Notes: generated by a model not told the origin, from the letters alone. A stretch of DNA of 34,409 nucleotides from Acidithiobacillus sp. (GCF_027322205.1 NZ_DAHVHY010000018.1:1-34409), one strand, 5' to 3'. Positions 15,879-23,466 are shown, numbered from the stretch's first letter. Program-made: numbers and translations.

Positions 15879-16973
15879 ATGCGTACCTCCGTCTACCGGT
15901 TTTTTACGACAGACCCTGCCGACGTTTCCGGACTGGCCCGGGCGATTGCCGAGGGGACGATAGATCCCCGGAGCATCGTCGCGATTATAGGCAAAACCGA
16001 GGGTAATGGCGGCATGAACGACTTTACCCGGGCTTTGGCGATGATGGCTGTGAGCCAGGTGCTGGCAACGCATTTGGATTGCAGCCCAGAGTTGGTGGAA
16101 GAACGTGTGGTGTTGTCCTTTTCGGGCGGTAGTGAAGGGGTTGCGGCGCCGCATATTCTGGTGTTTGCGGTATCAGGCCGGGCAGCCGAGCAAGCGTATC
16201 CGATAAAACGTCTGGCGCTTGCATCTGCCCATACCCGCCCTTTCAGCGCGCAGGAAGTGGGGCGGATGGCGATGGTGCGGGAGACCGCCCGCGCGGTCAC
16301 CTGGCTCATGCATACCTTGCAGGTCGAGCCTGAGGATGTGCATCTGGTGCAGATCAAAGGGGCGATACCGGCGCTGGACTCCACTACGACCGAAAACGTC
16401 CGTGCCGAGCACCTGCGCTGTGACATGGCCTGGTCACGCGGCGCTTCTGCCCTGGGGGTGGCCCTCGCCCTGGGTGAGGTGGCGGAATCCGAACTGTCGG
16501 ATGACGCCATCAACCGGGACTGGTCCTTGTACTCCAGTCGGGCCAGCGTTTCCGCCAAGCCCTTGTTGCAGCGCTCCGAAATGGTGCTGTTCGCCAATTC
16601 GTGCTGGTGGGACGGTGATCTGGTCATCGCCCACGGGGTGATGCAGGACATCATCGATGTGCCGGCGATCCATGCCGTGCTGAATCAGTTGGGACTGCAG
16701 CCCGTCAACGGGCAGTTGGCGACTGCCGATGCGGAGAAGGTGCTGGCGGTCTTCGCCAAATCCGATGCCGACCCGCGAGGCCATATCCGCCATCGTCGTC
16801 ATACCATGTGGACGGACGCGGATATCTCCGATATGCGCTATTCCCGCTGTGTGGTCTCCGCCTTGTTGGCTGGGGTCACTGGAGAAACCGGCGTTTATGT
16901 TTCGACGCGCGCGGAGCATCAGGGTCCCCAGGGGGGCGGGCCGGTGGCCGTGATCGGGTATGCGTCGTCATGA
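15879..16973 (+). CDS. Ring-opening amidohydrolase, barbiturase / cyanuric acid hydrolase family
   Basis: The 364-residue protein has the three-repeat toblerone architecture of AtzD/TrzD/barbiturase. Repeat A shows IIGKTEGNGGMNDFTRAL (K39, R51) and SFSGGSEGVAAPH (S82). Repeat B shows HLVQIKG (K160), SRGASALGVALALGE and YSSRASVSAK (S225). Repeat C shows FAKSDAD (K294), HIRHRRHTMWTDADI and VSTRAEHQGPQGGGPVAVIG. Known members hydrolyse cyanuric acid or barbiturate. Two substitutions stand out: STRAEHQGP where SGGAEHQGP is usual, and KSD where the metal-binding KAE is usual. The substrate may therefore differ. It lies between an AllA-like gene and xdhC in a purine operon and overlaps xdhC by ATGA. 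The family call is firm; the substrate is unknown. Confidence 0.82.
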   Translation: MRTSVYRFFTTDPADVSGLARAIAEGTIDPRSIVAIIGKTEGNGGMNDFTRALAMMAVSQVLATHLDCSPELVEERVVLSFSGGSEGVAAPHILVFAVSGRAAEQAYPIKRLALASAHTRPFSAQEVGRMAMVRETARAVTWLMHTLQVEPEDVHLVQIKGAIPALDSTTTENVRAEHLRCDMAWSRGASALGVALALGEVAESELSDDAINRDWSLYSSRASVSAKPLLQRSEMVLFANSCWWDGDLVIAHGVMQDIIDVPAIHAVLNQLGLQPVNGQLATADAEKVLAVFAKSDADPRGHIRHRRHTMWTDADISDMRYSRCVVSALLAGVTGETGVYVSTRAEHQGPQGGGPVAVIGYASS

Positions 16974-17911
16974 ACGTGCCCGCCAGTCATCAACGCCTTT
17001 TGCGCGTCGTCCGGGAGGCGGTTGTGATCCAGGTGCGAGGCTCTGCGCCCACGGCGGTAGGGGCCAGTATGTACTTGCTGGAAGATGGCTCCCTGCGCGG
17101 TACCGTGGGTGGTGGTCACATGGAATATCAAATTTGCCAGGCGTTGCGAATGCCTCGTTCTGACGTGTTCCCGGCCTTGCTGAGTTTTACCCTGGGCACG
17201 GAGGGTGATCAGTGCTGCGGTGGGCAGGTGGAAATCACCGTGCTGGACGTGCCTTTGTTTTTTTCCGAGTTGTACCAAGCGGGTGCGTCCCGTGTTTATC
17301 AGCGGGACGCCGCGGGTAATTTGCAATTGATGGCCGGGATGACCCGTCTGGGACGGTCAATGGGGGCGGCTGAGTCTTTGGCGGCGCTCTCGCGGGCTGA
17401 CTTACCCGGTATGGATGCCGAGGGGCTGTACTTCGCGCTCCCTGCTCCCCACCGTCAGCCCCTGTGGATTTTTGGTGCAGGGCATGTGGGGCGGGCGGTT
17501 GCCAGGATGGCGCACGAATTGGATTTTGCTTTATCGGTATTTGATGAGCGGGTCGAATGGGCTGATCCTGCGGCCTTCCCGCCAGAGGTTGCCGTGGTAG
17601 ACCAATGGTCCTGGGTGGATCTGCAGGCTCCTGCAACCGATGCCGTGGTGCTGATCATGACCTACAGTCATGCCATGGATTATGCGTTACTGGAGCATTT
17701 TATCGGGAAACCCCTGGCTTATCTCGGGGTGATTGCCAGTCGGTCCAAGGCGGCGCGTTTCAGTCATGCCTTGTCGCGGGCTGGCTATGCCATGCCGCAG
17801 CATCTGCATATGCCCATGGGGCTGCCCGGATTGGGTAAAAAACCCGCGGAGATCGCGATCAGCGTGCTGGCGGAACTATTGCGATTACGGCAGCAAAAAA
17901 CCGATTTTTAA
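16970..17911 (+). CDS. xdhC: Xanthine dehydrogenase accessory protein XdhC
   Basis: This 313-residue chaperone binds molybdenum cofactor, promotes its sulfuration and delivers it to the large subunit of xanthine dehydrogenase. The N-terminal XdhC/CoxI domain shows GSAPTAVGASMYLLEDG, GTVGGGHMEYQI and QCCGGQVEITVLD. The C-terminal Rossmann domain shows WIFGAGHVGRAVA and the end block MPMGLPGLGKKPAEIAISVLAE. The start shares an ATGA with the preceding gene. Its placement after the ring-opening hydrolase, rather than next to xdhAB, suggests that the intervening genes were inserted into a dehydrogenase operon or co-evolved with it. Confidence 0.92.
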   Translation: MNVPASHQRLLRVVREAVVIQVRGSAPTAVGASMYLLEDGSLRGTVGGGHMEYQICQALRMPRSDVFPALLSFTLGTEGDQCCGGQVEITVLDVPLFFSELYQAGASRVYQRDAAGNLQLMAGMTRLGRSMGAAESLAALSRADLPGMDAEGLYFALPAPHRQPLWIFGAGHVGRAVARMAHELDFALSVFDERVEWADPAAFPPEVAVVDQWSWVDLQAPATDAVVLIMTYSHAMDYALLEHFIGKPLAYLGVIASRSKAARFSHALSRAGYAMPQHLHMPMGLPGLGKKPAEIAISVLAELLRLRQQKTDF

Positions 17912-17927
17912 CAGAAGGAAAAGCCGG

Positions 17928-18128
17928 ATGAATCCGCCGAAAACCGATGCTGAGATGTCTGTGGAACATTACATGAATTATCTCTTCGATGCGTTAGGGC
18001 TCGAAGTGCGCGAAGAATGGCGTGCCGACGTGAAGAATTATTTCCTGCTGAGTGCGCGGATGGCCAAGGTGTTGGAAGCACATCCGCTGGACATGACGGA
18101 AGATTTGGCTCCGGTATTCCGCCCATGA
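17928..18128 (+). CDS. hpxX: Small AtzG/HpxX-like subunit of the amidase
   Basis: This 66-residue protein starts at an ATG with AGAAGG upstream. It resembles the DUF4089/AtzG-like family: SVEHYMNYLFDALGLEV followed by a helical YFLLSARMAKVLEAHPL segment. AtzG-type proteins form a tight complex with the amidase AtzE, and HpxX is the equivalent beside HpxY. Its stop overlaps the start of the amidase gene by four bases (ATGA), which fits stoichiometric assembly. It has no catalytic residues of its own. Confidence 0.8.
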   Translation: MNPPKTDAEMSVEHYMNYLFDALGLEVREEWRADVKNYFLLSARMAKVLEAHPLDMTEDLAPVFRP

Positions 18129-19522
18129 GTACAGTGAACGATGCCTTTCTGCACGCGGCGGAAATTGCGCAGCGGGTCCGTCGCGGCGAGTGGCGTGCCG
18201 CCGATGTGTTGCAAGATACCTTCTGCCATATTCATGCCCGCAACGGCGAGATCAACGCCTTCACCGACATCACGGAAGCGCGTGCTTTGCGGGAAGCGGA
18301 GGCGGTGGACCAGAAGGTGGCGCAGGGCAAAGACCCCGGGCTTTTGGCAGGCGTACCTTTTGCGGTCAAAAATCTCTTTGATCTGCAGGGCGAGATTACC
18401 CTCGCCGGGTCAAAAATCAATCAGCAAGATGCCCCCGCCGCCACCGACGCGACTGCCGTGCGGCGCATGACCGAGGCTGGCGCCATTATGCTGGGCGCCC
18501 TCAACATGGGCGAGTATGCCTACGATTTTACAGGTGAAAACATTCATTATGGGCCGTCCCGTAATCCCCATGACCTGTCGCGAATGACCGGAGGGTCCAG
18601 TGGCGGTAGTGGCGCGGCCGTGGCCGGAGGCATGGTGCCCATTGCTCTGGGTTCTGACACCAATGGCTCTATTCGGGTGCCCTCTTCTCTCTGCGGTATT
18701 TTTGGGCTGAAGCCGACCTACGGACGCTTGTCCCGAGCCGGAGCCTTTCCTTTCTGTCCCAGTCTCGATCATATCGGCCCACTGGCACGCAGTGTGGTGG
18801 ATCTCGCACTGGCCTATGACGCGATGCAAGGGACGGATGCAGCGGACCCTGTTTGCGCGGACAGGCCGAATGAGCTGGTCAGTGGCCTGCTGGCAGAAGG
18901 GATTGGTGGCCTGAACATCGCGGTGGCGGGCGGCTATTTTGCGCAACAGGCAACGCCTGCCGCAGAACAGGCCTTGGCAAGGGTTGCCGCTGCACTGCAG
19001 GTAACCGAGCAGATCGAAATTCCCGGCACCGCTCAGGCGCGCGCCGCCGCCTATCTCATCACCAATGCCGAAAGCAGTAATCTGCATCTGGACCGTCTGC
19101 GTCATCATGCCGCCGACTATGACCCGGACGTGCGGGATCGCATGCTGGCCGGTACTTTGCTGCCGGCTTCCTGGAGTATTCAAGCCCAGCGTTTCCGGCA
19201 TTGGTACCGGGCGGAAGTGCTCAAGGTTTTTGCGCGTTACGACCTGTTGCTGGCACCTGCCACGCCCATGTCGGCGCCTGCCATCGGCCAGCGTACTATG
19301 GAGCTGGACGGTGAGCAGATGTTAGTCCGGCCCCATCTGGGTTTATACACCCAGCCCCTCTCCTTCATTGGCCTCCCGGTGGTGGTGGTGCCGGTGGCCA
19401 GTGCGGGGGCGATGCCTATTGGTGTTCAGATTGTTGCGGCACCCTGGCAGGAAGCAAAGGCGCTTAAGGTCGCCAGACAACTGGAGTTGTACGGATTCAC
19501 CTGTCCAATCCCCACACCCTAA
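18125..19522 (+). CDS. hpxY: AtzE/HpxY-family amidohydrolase (amidase signature)
   Basis: The 465-residue amidase-signature enzyme has the Ser-cisSer-Lys triad readable as K82 (VPFAVKNLF), S158 in [15 protein letters not shown] and S182 in [16 protein letters not shown]. Relatives hydrolyse ureido or carboxy-urea acids: AtzE acts on 1-carboxybiuret, and HpxY is tied to oxalurate breakdown in Klebsiella purine catabolism. A ureidomalonase role, following a barbiturase, is also chemically close. The combination with the small HpxX/AtzG protein before it and HpxZ/AtzH after it is diagnostic of this subfamily. In this operon the substrate is presumably a ureido acid released by the ring opener or produced from urate, which is an inference. 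Confidence 0.85.
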   Translation: MSTVNDAFLHAAEIAQRVRRGEWRAADVLQDTFCHIHARNGEINAFTDITEARALREAEAVDQKVAQGKDPGLLAGVPFAVKNLFDLQGEITLAGSKINQQDAPAATDATAVRRMTEAGAIMLGALNMGEYAYDFTGENIHYGPSRNPHDLSRMTGGSSGGSGAAVAGGMVPIALGSDTNGSIRVPSSLCGIFGLKPTYGRLSRAGAFPFCPSLDHIGPLARSVVDLALAYDAMQGTDAADPVCADRPNELVSGLLAEGIGGLNIAVAGGYFAQQATPAAEQALARVAAALQVTEQIEIPGTAQARAAAYLITNAESSNLHLDRLRHHAADYDPDVRDRMLAGTLLPASWSIQAQRFRHWYRAEVLKVFARYDLLLAPATPMSAPAIGQRTMELDGEQMLVRPHLGLYTQPLSFIGLPVVVVPVASAGAMPIGVQIVAAPWQEAKALKVARQLELYGFTCPIPTP

Positions 19523-19535
19523 GAGGAAAAATCCC

Positions 19536-19922
19536 ATGAGTCACGCCGAAATCAATGCGCCAGAAGTCTTACAAGAAGTGCAGGCCGCTTTTTTCCGTTA
19601 TGAAAAAGCATTGGTTGAAAACGACGTTCAGGTATTGGACGAGCTATTTTGGGACAGTGCGTATACCTTGCGCTACGGAGTCTCTGAAAATCTTTATGGG
19701 TACAAGGAGATATCCGAGTTTCGCGCATCGCGTCCGGCACCGGCCCTCAACCGGGAACTGGTCAACACGATGATTACTACTTATGGCCAGGATTTTGCGA
19801 CAGCCAATACGGAGTTTCGACGTGATCATGTACATGGGCGGCAAAGTCAGACCTGGCTACGCACCCCGCAGGGATGGCGGATTGTGGCGGCGCATGTGAG
19901 TCTGCTGCCGAAGGCGACTTAG
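19536..19922 (+). CDS. hpxZ: HpxZ/AtzH-like protein (DUF3225, NTF2/SnoaL-like fold)
   Basis: The 128-residue protein carries the family pattern: [40 protein letters not shown], the RxxRPAP loop ([15 protein letters not shown]) and [20 protein letters not shown] near the end. HpxZ is linked to oxalurate catabolism; the homologue AtzH hydrolyses 1,3-dicarboxyurea in cyanuric acid mineralisation. The ATG has AGAGG upstream, 13 bases after the amidase stop. Together with HpxX and HpxY it forms the standard three-gene module. Without a biochemical anchor the exact reaction is open. Confidence 0.82.
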   Translation: MSHAEINAPEVLQEVQAAFFRYEKALVENDVQVLDELFWDSAYTLRYGVSENLYGYKEISEFRASRPAPALNRELVNTMITTYGQDFATANTEFRRDHVHGRQSQTWLRTPQGWRIVAAHVSLLPKAT

Positions 19923-19929
19923 CTGCACT

Positions 19930-20538
19930 GTGGCTGCGGCCATCATTCTGGCGGGCGGCCAGTCCCGGCGCTCCGGACGACGGCACAAAGCGTGCTTGCA
20001 TCTCAGCGGAGAGCGCCGGAGTTGGATCGACCGGCAGGTGGATATCTTGCGGCAGGCGGGGTTCGCCCCAGTGCTGGTGGTGACGGGGCACCGGCCACGA
20101 CGGGTTTTGGACTGCCTGCATCGTCGTGTGGGAAGGCGCCATAATTTTCAGGCAGGACGTGGGCCTTTCTCGACGCTCCAGGTGGGACTGCATCATCCAT
20201 CGGATCATGGGCTGGTCGTACCGGTAGATACGATTTTGCCGCCCGTGCCATGGCTCAGGCGGCTGCGGCGCATCGCACATGCTCGGAATATTGCGGCAGT
20301 AAGTCCGATAGATCGCTGGGGTAGCGGCGGACATCCGCTGATGGTGTCGCAGTGTTGGTCACAGTCACTCTGCGCAGTACCTGTGGATGCAGCCGATGCA
20401 AGGTTAGATCGGCAACTGGGTTATTTGTCGGCGGCAGAGCATATTCGCTTGCCGTGGAATCATTTTTTACGTTATTCCCGGCTGAACACCCGCCGGGAAT
20501 GGTGTTCAGCGCGTCACAAACTGAGGTCCATTCTGTGA
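19930..20538 (+). CDS. MobA/MocA-like molybdenum cofactor nucleotidyltransferase
   Basis: The 202-residue protein starts at GTG and shows the nucleotide-binding loop AAIILAGGQSRRSGRRHKACL of the MobA-like NTP transferases (given as AIILAGGQSRRSG plus HKACL), followed by VPVDTILPP and GSGGHPLMVS. These match the MocA branch, which attaches CMP to molybdopterin for xanthine dehydrogenase-type enzymes. The loop has Ser-Gly where RMG is usual, a mild deviation, and the protein is Arg-rich. It sits in the operon with xdhC, so supplying MCD cofactor to this dehydrogenase is the natural inference. Its stop overlaps the hpxW start (GTGA). Confidence 0.75.
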   Translation: MAAAIILAGGQSRRSGRRHKACLHLSGERRSWIDRQVDILRQAGFAPVLVVTGHRPRRVLDCLHRRVGRRHNFQAGRGPFSTLQVGLHHPSDHGLVVPVDTILPPVPWLRRLRRIAHARNIAAVSPIDRWGSGGHPLMVSQCWSQSLCAVPVDAADARLDRQLGYLSAAEHIRLPWNHFLRYSRLNTRREWCSARHKLRSIL

Positions 20539-22154
20539 AACCCGTTCAAATCTCCTTGTCGGCCAGTTCGGAGGGCGGTGCCGTCAGTGCGCCCCACGCC
20601 CTGGCCGCCGAGGCTGGAGCCATTATTTTGCGCAGTGGTGGTAATGCCATAGAAGCGGGTATTGCGGTGGCCTCGACCCTCTCCGTGGTTTATCCCCATA
20701 TGAATGGGTTGGGCGGTGATGCGTTCTGGCTGATTTCGGATGGTGGTGCATACAACGTGCGCGGGCTGGCTGCTGCTGGTCCGGCAGGGCGGCACTATTC
20801 GGCGGCGCTGTTTCGTGACCGGGGACTGCGCGAGATACCGTTCCGGGGTGGCTTGTCTGCCGTGACGGTGCCGGGCGCGGTGGCTGGCTGGGGGGCCGCA
20901 TTTGGGTTCTCCAGAGACCAGTGGCAGGGCCACAAATCCTGGTCGGGTTTGCTGGAGAGCGCCTATTGCCATGCCGCTACGGGATTTCCGATCAGTCCTA
21001 ATCAGAGCCATACCCTGGCTCGGTTCGGCGATACGCTCTGTCATCAGCCGGGCTTTGCGGCACAGTATACGCCGACGGGAAAGCACTTGCTGCCGGGGCA
21101 GTTATGGACTCAGCGGGCGCTGGCGCAAACTCTCGGGATTATTGCCGAAAACGGTGCCGAGGCTTTTTATCGCGGCCGGCTTGCCTGGCAAATGGCGAAA
21201 GGTCTTAAAGCTGCTGGCAGCTTACTGACGGAAGCCGATCTGCACAGCTTCAGGCCCCGCTGGGTGGAACCCTTACGCACCACCTTTGGTGCTGGGGAAG
21301 CCATCAATATGCCACCACCCACCCAAGGCGTAGCTTCACTCATGATTCTTGCTCTGCTCCATCGTGTTGGATTGCATAGTGCGGATCACCTGGGTGCGGA
21401 ACTCATTCATAACACGGTAGAAATCACCAAACTGGCCTTCAAGTACAGGGACCGGCTGGTGGCTGATCCTGACTTCGGCGATCTGGATATTGCGTCGTTA
21501 CTGACCCCGGATTTTCTGGATCACTGCGCCAAAGGGATACAGCGCCATAGTGCAATGAGGCCGTCACCGATTGGGCTGGCCAAAGGCGATACGGTCTGGT
21601 TTGGAGTGGTGGATGGTCAGGGGCGGATGGTGAGTGTGATTCAGAGCCTCTACCATGAGTTTGGCACCGGTGTGGTGGTGGGTAATACTGGGGTACTGTG
21701 GAACAATCGCGGCTGTGCTTTTTCTCTGGAGCCGGGGCATATCAATGTGCTGGAGCCCGGAAAACGCCCTTTTCATACCCTGAATCCCGCGTTTTATGCC
21801 GAGGAGGGGCGGGTGCAACTCGCCTATGGCAGTATGGGCGGGGACGGTCAGCCGCAAACCCAGGCGGCGCTGTTGATGCGCGCCAAGCACTATGGGCTTT
21901 CCCTCGCCGAGTCCGTATCCAGCCCGCGCTGGCTGTATGGGCGGACCTGGGGAGAGGCCTCGGCGGGTTTGCGTCTGGAGCAGCGCTATTCCCGGACCAT
22001 TTTTGAGGATTTGCAGCGCTGGGGGCATCAAGTGTCATGGGTTCCGGGTTACAGTGATTTTATGGGTCATGCTGGGATGGTAGCGCGTGATCCCGAAGGC
22101 GGATTTGCGGGCGCTGCGGATCCGCGTAGTGATGGTGGGGTCGCTGTACCCTGA
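20535..22154 (+). CDS. hpxW: Gamma-glutamyltransferase-family hydrolase, HpxW-like
   Basis: The 539-residue Ntn-hydrolase precursor resembles gamma-glutamyltransferases: AVSAPHALAAEAGAIILRSGGNA, NGLGGDAFWLI, AVTVPGAVAGWG and RPFHTLNPAF. The self-cleaving nucleophile is Thr353 in KGDTVWFGVVDGQG. No signal peptide is visible, unlike periplasmic GGT, so it is cytoplasmic. HpxW of Klebsiella is an oxamate amidohydrolase acting after oxalurate cleavage, and the presence of hpxXYZ just upstream supports that branch. The start is a GTG sharing bases with the previous stop, with GAGG eight bases before. In-frame codons further upstream overlap the MocA-like gene and lack homology. It is the last gene of the long operon. 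Confidence 0.85.
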   Translation: MKPVQISLSASSEGGAVSAPHALAAEAGAIILRSGGNAIEAGIAVASTLSVVYPHMNGLGGDAFWLISDGGAYNVRGLAAAGPAGRHYSAALFRDRGLREIPFRGGLSAVTVPGAVAGWGAAFGFSRDQWQGHKSWSGLLESAYCHAATGFPISPNQSHTLARFGDTLCHQPGFAAQYTPTGKHLLPGQLWTQRALAQTLGIIAENGAEAFYRGRLAWQMAKGLKAAGSLLTEADLHSFRPRWVEPLRTTFGAGEAINMPPPTQGVASLMILALLHRVGLHSADHLGAELIHNTVEITKLAFKYRDRLVADPDFGDLDIASLLTPDFLDHCAKGIQRHSAMRPSPIGLAKGDTVWFGVVDGQGRMVSVIQSLYHEFGTGVVVGNTGVLWNNRGCAFSLEPGHINVLEPGKRPFHTLNPAFYAEEGRVQLAYGSMGGDGQPQTQAALLMRAKHYGLSLAESVSSPRWLYGRTWGEASAGLRLEQRYSRTIFEDLQRWGHQVSWVPGYSDFMGHAGMVARDPEGGFAGAADPRSDGGVAVP

Positions 22155-22175
22155 GCGCGTCGGTGGCGCGCTTTA
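22154..22175 (+). terminator. Weak possible terminator after hpxW
   Basis: AGCGCG (22154-22159) and CGCGCT (22167-22172) form a six-base stem with a seven-base loop, followed only by TTA. The hairpin is GC-rich but the T tract is minimal, so termination may be partial. The rest of the gap to lysR (22176-22240) shows nothing recognisable. Confidence 0.3.
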
Positions 22176-22240
22176 CCCATCAAATTCACGGCGATCTGGA
22201 CGTGCTGGTGACCGCGACGAGCAGCGAGGGCAGAAAAAAT

Positions 22241-23191
22241 TCAATAATCCGGACTCGACACACCTCCGCGATCATTCTCACTTTCGGTAGACAGGCTGAT
22301 ATTGTTCAACTCCTCCGCAATGTAATTGGAAAATCGGGCAGCGGAGACTGAAATGCCGCGGTTTTTCAGCTGGGCACAGACCAAGGGTACCGGGCGTATA
22401 TCTATCGCCGAGATCGGCCGATAGATAATGTTTTCATTTATGCGGTCTTTGGGGGTGCCTGTTGATATCACAAAACCGACATTTTGTGTGCTGTAAAGAA
22501 GGCCGCGCATTACCTCGTAAGAGTTGGTTTCTGCCGCAATCCGGGTTTCCGCGCGGCGGCTGTGCAACACGGACTCCAACATTTCGCGGGAGGTCAGCCC
22601 GGGCGCTGGCAATACCAATGGGTACTGGATGCAGTCACTCAAGCGTACGGTGCTCTGTCTGGCGAGCGGGTGCGCAATATCCATAGCCGCCATCAAAGGT
22701 TGCTCGGAAATCGCCAGGTCGATTACGTCCGGATGTTTGGGGGGCGCAACGATAACCACCAGGTCTGCCTCAAAGGCCAACAGTGCGCGAACAGCATCGC
22801 TGTGTTTCGCCACAGTTACCGAAAATGAAACGCCCGGATACTGTTCCCTAAATGTCTTAATAATTCGGGGAATGAAGTCCGTGGCCAGTGCCGGACTGAC
22901 GGCCAGCGCAACATGTCCCCGGCGTAAACCATTGAGGCTGTCTATTTCCGAGCGTAAACGCTGCATATCAGAAAGATGGCGACGCACGTAACCCAAAAAA
23001 ACTTCTCCCGCTGCAGAGAGGCGCATTCCCCGTGGATGTCGTTCGAAAATGCCGGTACCCAATTCTTCTTCCAAGTCCTGAACGCGGCGGTCCAGTGCCG
23101 ATGCTGTAATGTGCAGCTTTTCAGCCGCACGACGTACCGATCCTTCTTTGACAATGGTATCGATGTAGGTAAAGAGGCGCAGATGTTTCAT
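22241..23191 (-). CDS. LysR-family transcriptional regulator
   Basis: The 316-residue protein has an N-terminal winged HTH (about 1-60: MKHLRLFTYIDTIVKEGSVR, then AAEKLHITASALDRRVQDLEE). A substrate-binding domain follows, starting near residue 90 (GHVALAVSPALATDFIPRII). The HTH has DRRVQDLE where SRQIxxLE is usual. The ATG at 23191 was preferred because LysR proteins start three to five residues before the LRxF motif; an ATG 36 bases upstream (23227) would add 12 residues. It is transcribed divergently from the TonB-dependent receptor and convergently with hpxW. A dyad at 23257-23277 overlaps its own -10, so autoregulation and control of the receptor are likely. The effector, perhaps a purine or pyrimidine catabolite, is unknown. 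Confidence 0.88.
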   Translation of the reverse strand: MKHLRLFTYIDTIVKEGSVRRAAEKLHITASALDRRVQDLEEELGTGIFERHPRGMRLSAAGEVFLGYVRRHLSDMQRLRSEIDSLNGLRRGHVALAVSPALATDFIPRIIKTFREQYPGVSFSVTVAKHSDAVRALLAFEADLVVIVAPPKHPDVIDLAISEQPLMAAMDIAHPLARQSTVRLSDCIQYPLVLPAPGLTSREMLESVLHSRRAETRIAAETNSYEVMRGLLYSTQNVGFVISTGTPKDRINENIIYRPISAIDIRPVPLVCAQLKNRGISVSAARFSNYIAEELNNISLSTESENDRGGVSSPDY

Positions 23192-23239
23192 GGCAAAGCC
23201 CTGAGCGTTGCGTTTTATGTGACGCATTGGCAAAAAAAT

Positions 23240-23256
23240 AGCACTTTAATCGTGCG
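23240..23256. promoter_or_regulatory. Possible NtrC-type core upstream of lysR
   Basis: AGCACTTTAATCGTGCG contains the GCAC-N7-GTGC symmetric core of NtrC boxes, but the inner CA and TG positions do not fit. It lies about 50 bases upstream of lysR and over 180 bases from the receptor transcription start. It could also be a LysR half-site element. Confidence 0.3.
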
Positions 23257-23277
23257 TTGTAAATGGCCATTATACAA
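23257..23277. promoter_or_regulatory. LysR-type dyad operator overlapping the lysR -10
   Basis: TTGTA (23257-23261) and TACAA (23273-23277) flank eleven bases that include ATGGCCAT. On the minus strand 23274-23269 reads TATAAT, a perfect -10 hexamer pointing at lysR. The overlap of dyad and -10 fits the usual negative autoregulation of LysR regulators. Confidence 0.5.
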
Positions 23278-23325
23278 CAACAGAGGCAGGCAATGTTCTG
23301 TCAGCAAGCTGGGATCGGCGCTGGT

Positions 23326-23342
23326 TGCTCCATTTTGGGGCG
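23326..23342 (+). promoter_or_regulatory. NtrC-type box 1 upstream of the receptor gene
   Basis: TGCTCCATTTTGGGGCG matches the TGCACCA-N3-TGGTGCA consensus in 6 of 7 left and 5 of 7 right positions. Its centre lies about 106 bases before the predicted sigma-54 start and 30 bases from the next box. Confidence 0.5.
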
Positions 23343-23355
23343 AATAATGCCTCCC

Positions 23356-23372
23356 TGCACCATGATGGAGCG
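23356..23372 (+). promoter_or_regulatory. NtrC-type box 2 upstream of the receptor gene
   Basis: TGCACCATGATGGAGCG matches the NtrC consensus in 7 of 7 left and 5 of 7 right positions. It is centred about 76 bases before the predicted start, 30 bases (three helical turns) from box 1. Confidence 0.6.
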
Positions 23373-23413
23373 ACAAAAGGCGCGGTCTCGCTGTTTGGGC
23401 AAACAAGCAGGTA

Positions 23414-23429
23414 TGGCACGTATGCTGCT
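23414..23429 (+). promoter_or_regulatory. Sigma-54 promoter of the TonB-dependent receptor
   Basis: TGGCACGTATGCTGCT fits the -24 element TGGCACG completely and places GC of the -12 element at the exact spacing. Transcription would start near 23440, leaving a leader of about 27 bases with CAGGAG before the ATG at 23467. Confidence 0.78.
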
Positions 23430-23466
23430 TGTTATTGATGTGTTGGTATAACTACAGGAGCCGATA

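Noticed and set aside
15879-19922. Complete cyanuric acid mineralisation cluster (AtzD-AtzG-AtzE-AtzH)
   Set aside because: The family members are all present, but there is no AtzF allophanate hydrolase, and the operon context is purine deaminases and xanthine dehydrogenase with HpxW. A dedicated s-triazine role is not supported.
22155-22351. Small plus-strand open frames after hpxW
   Set aside because: They run into the lysR gene on the opposite strand and show no ribosome-binding site or domain.
23228-23243. Sigma-54-like sequence TGGCAAAAAAATAGCA upstream of the receptor
   Set aside because: GG and GC spacing fits, but the -12 region is weaker, and it would leave a leader of over 200 bases. 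TGGCACGTATGCTGCT at 23414-23429 is closer and a better match.
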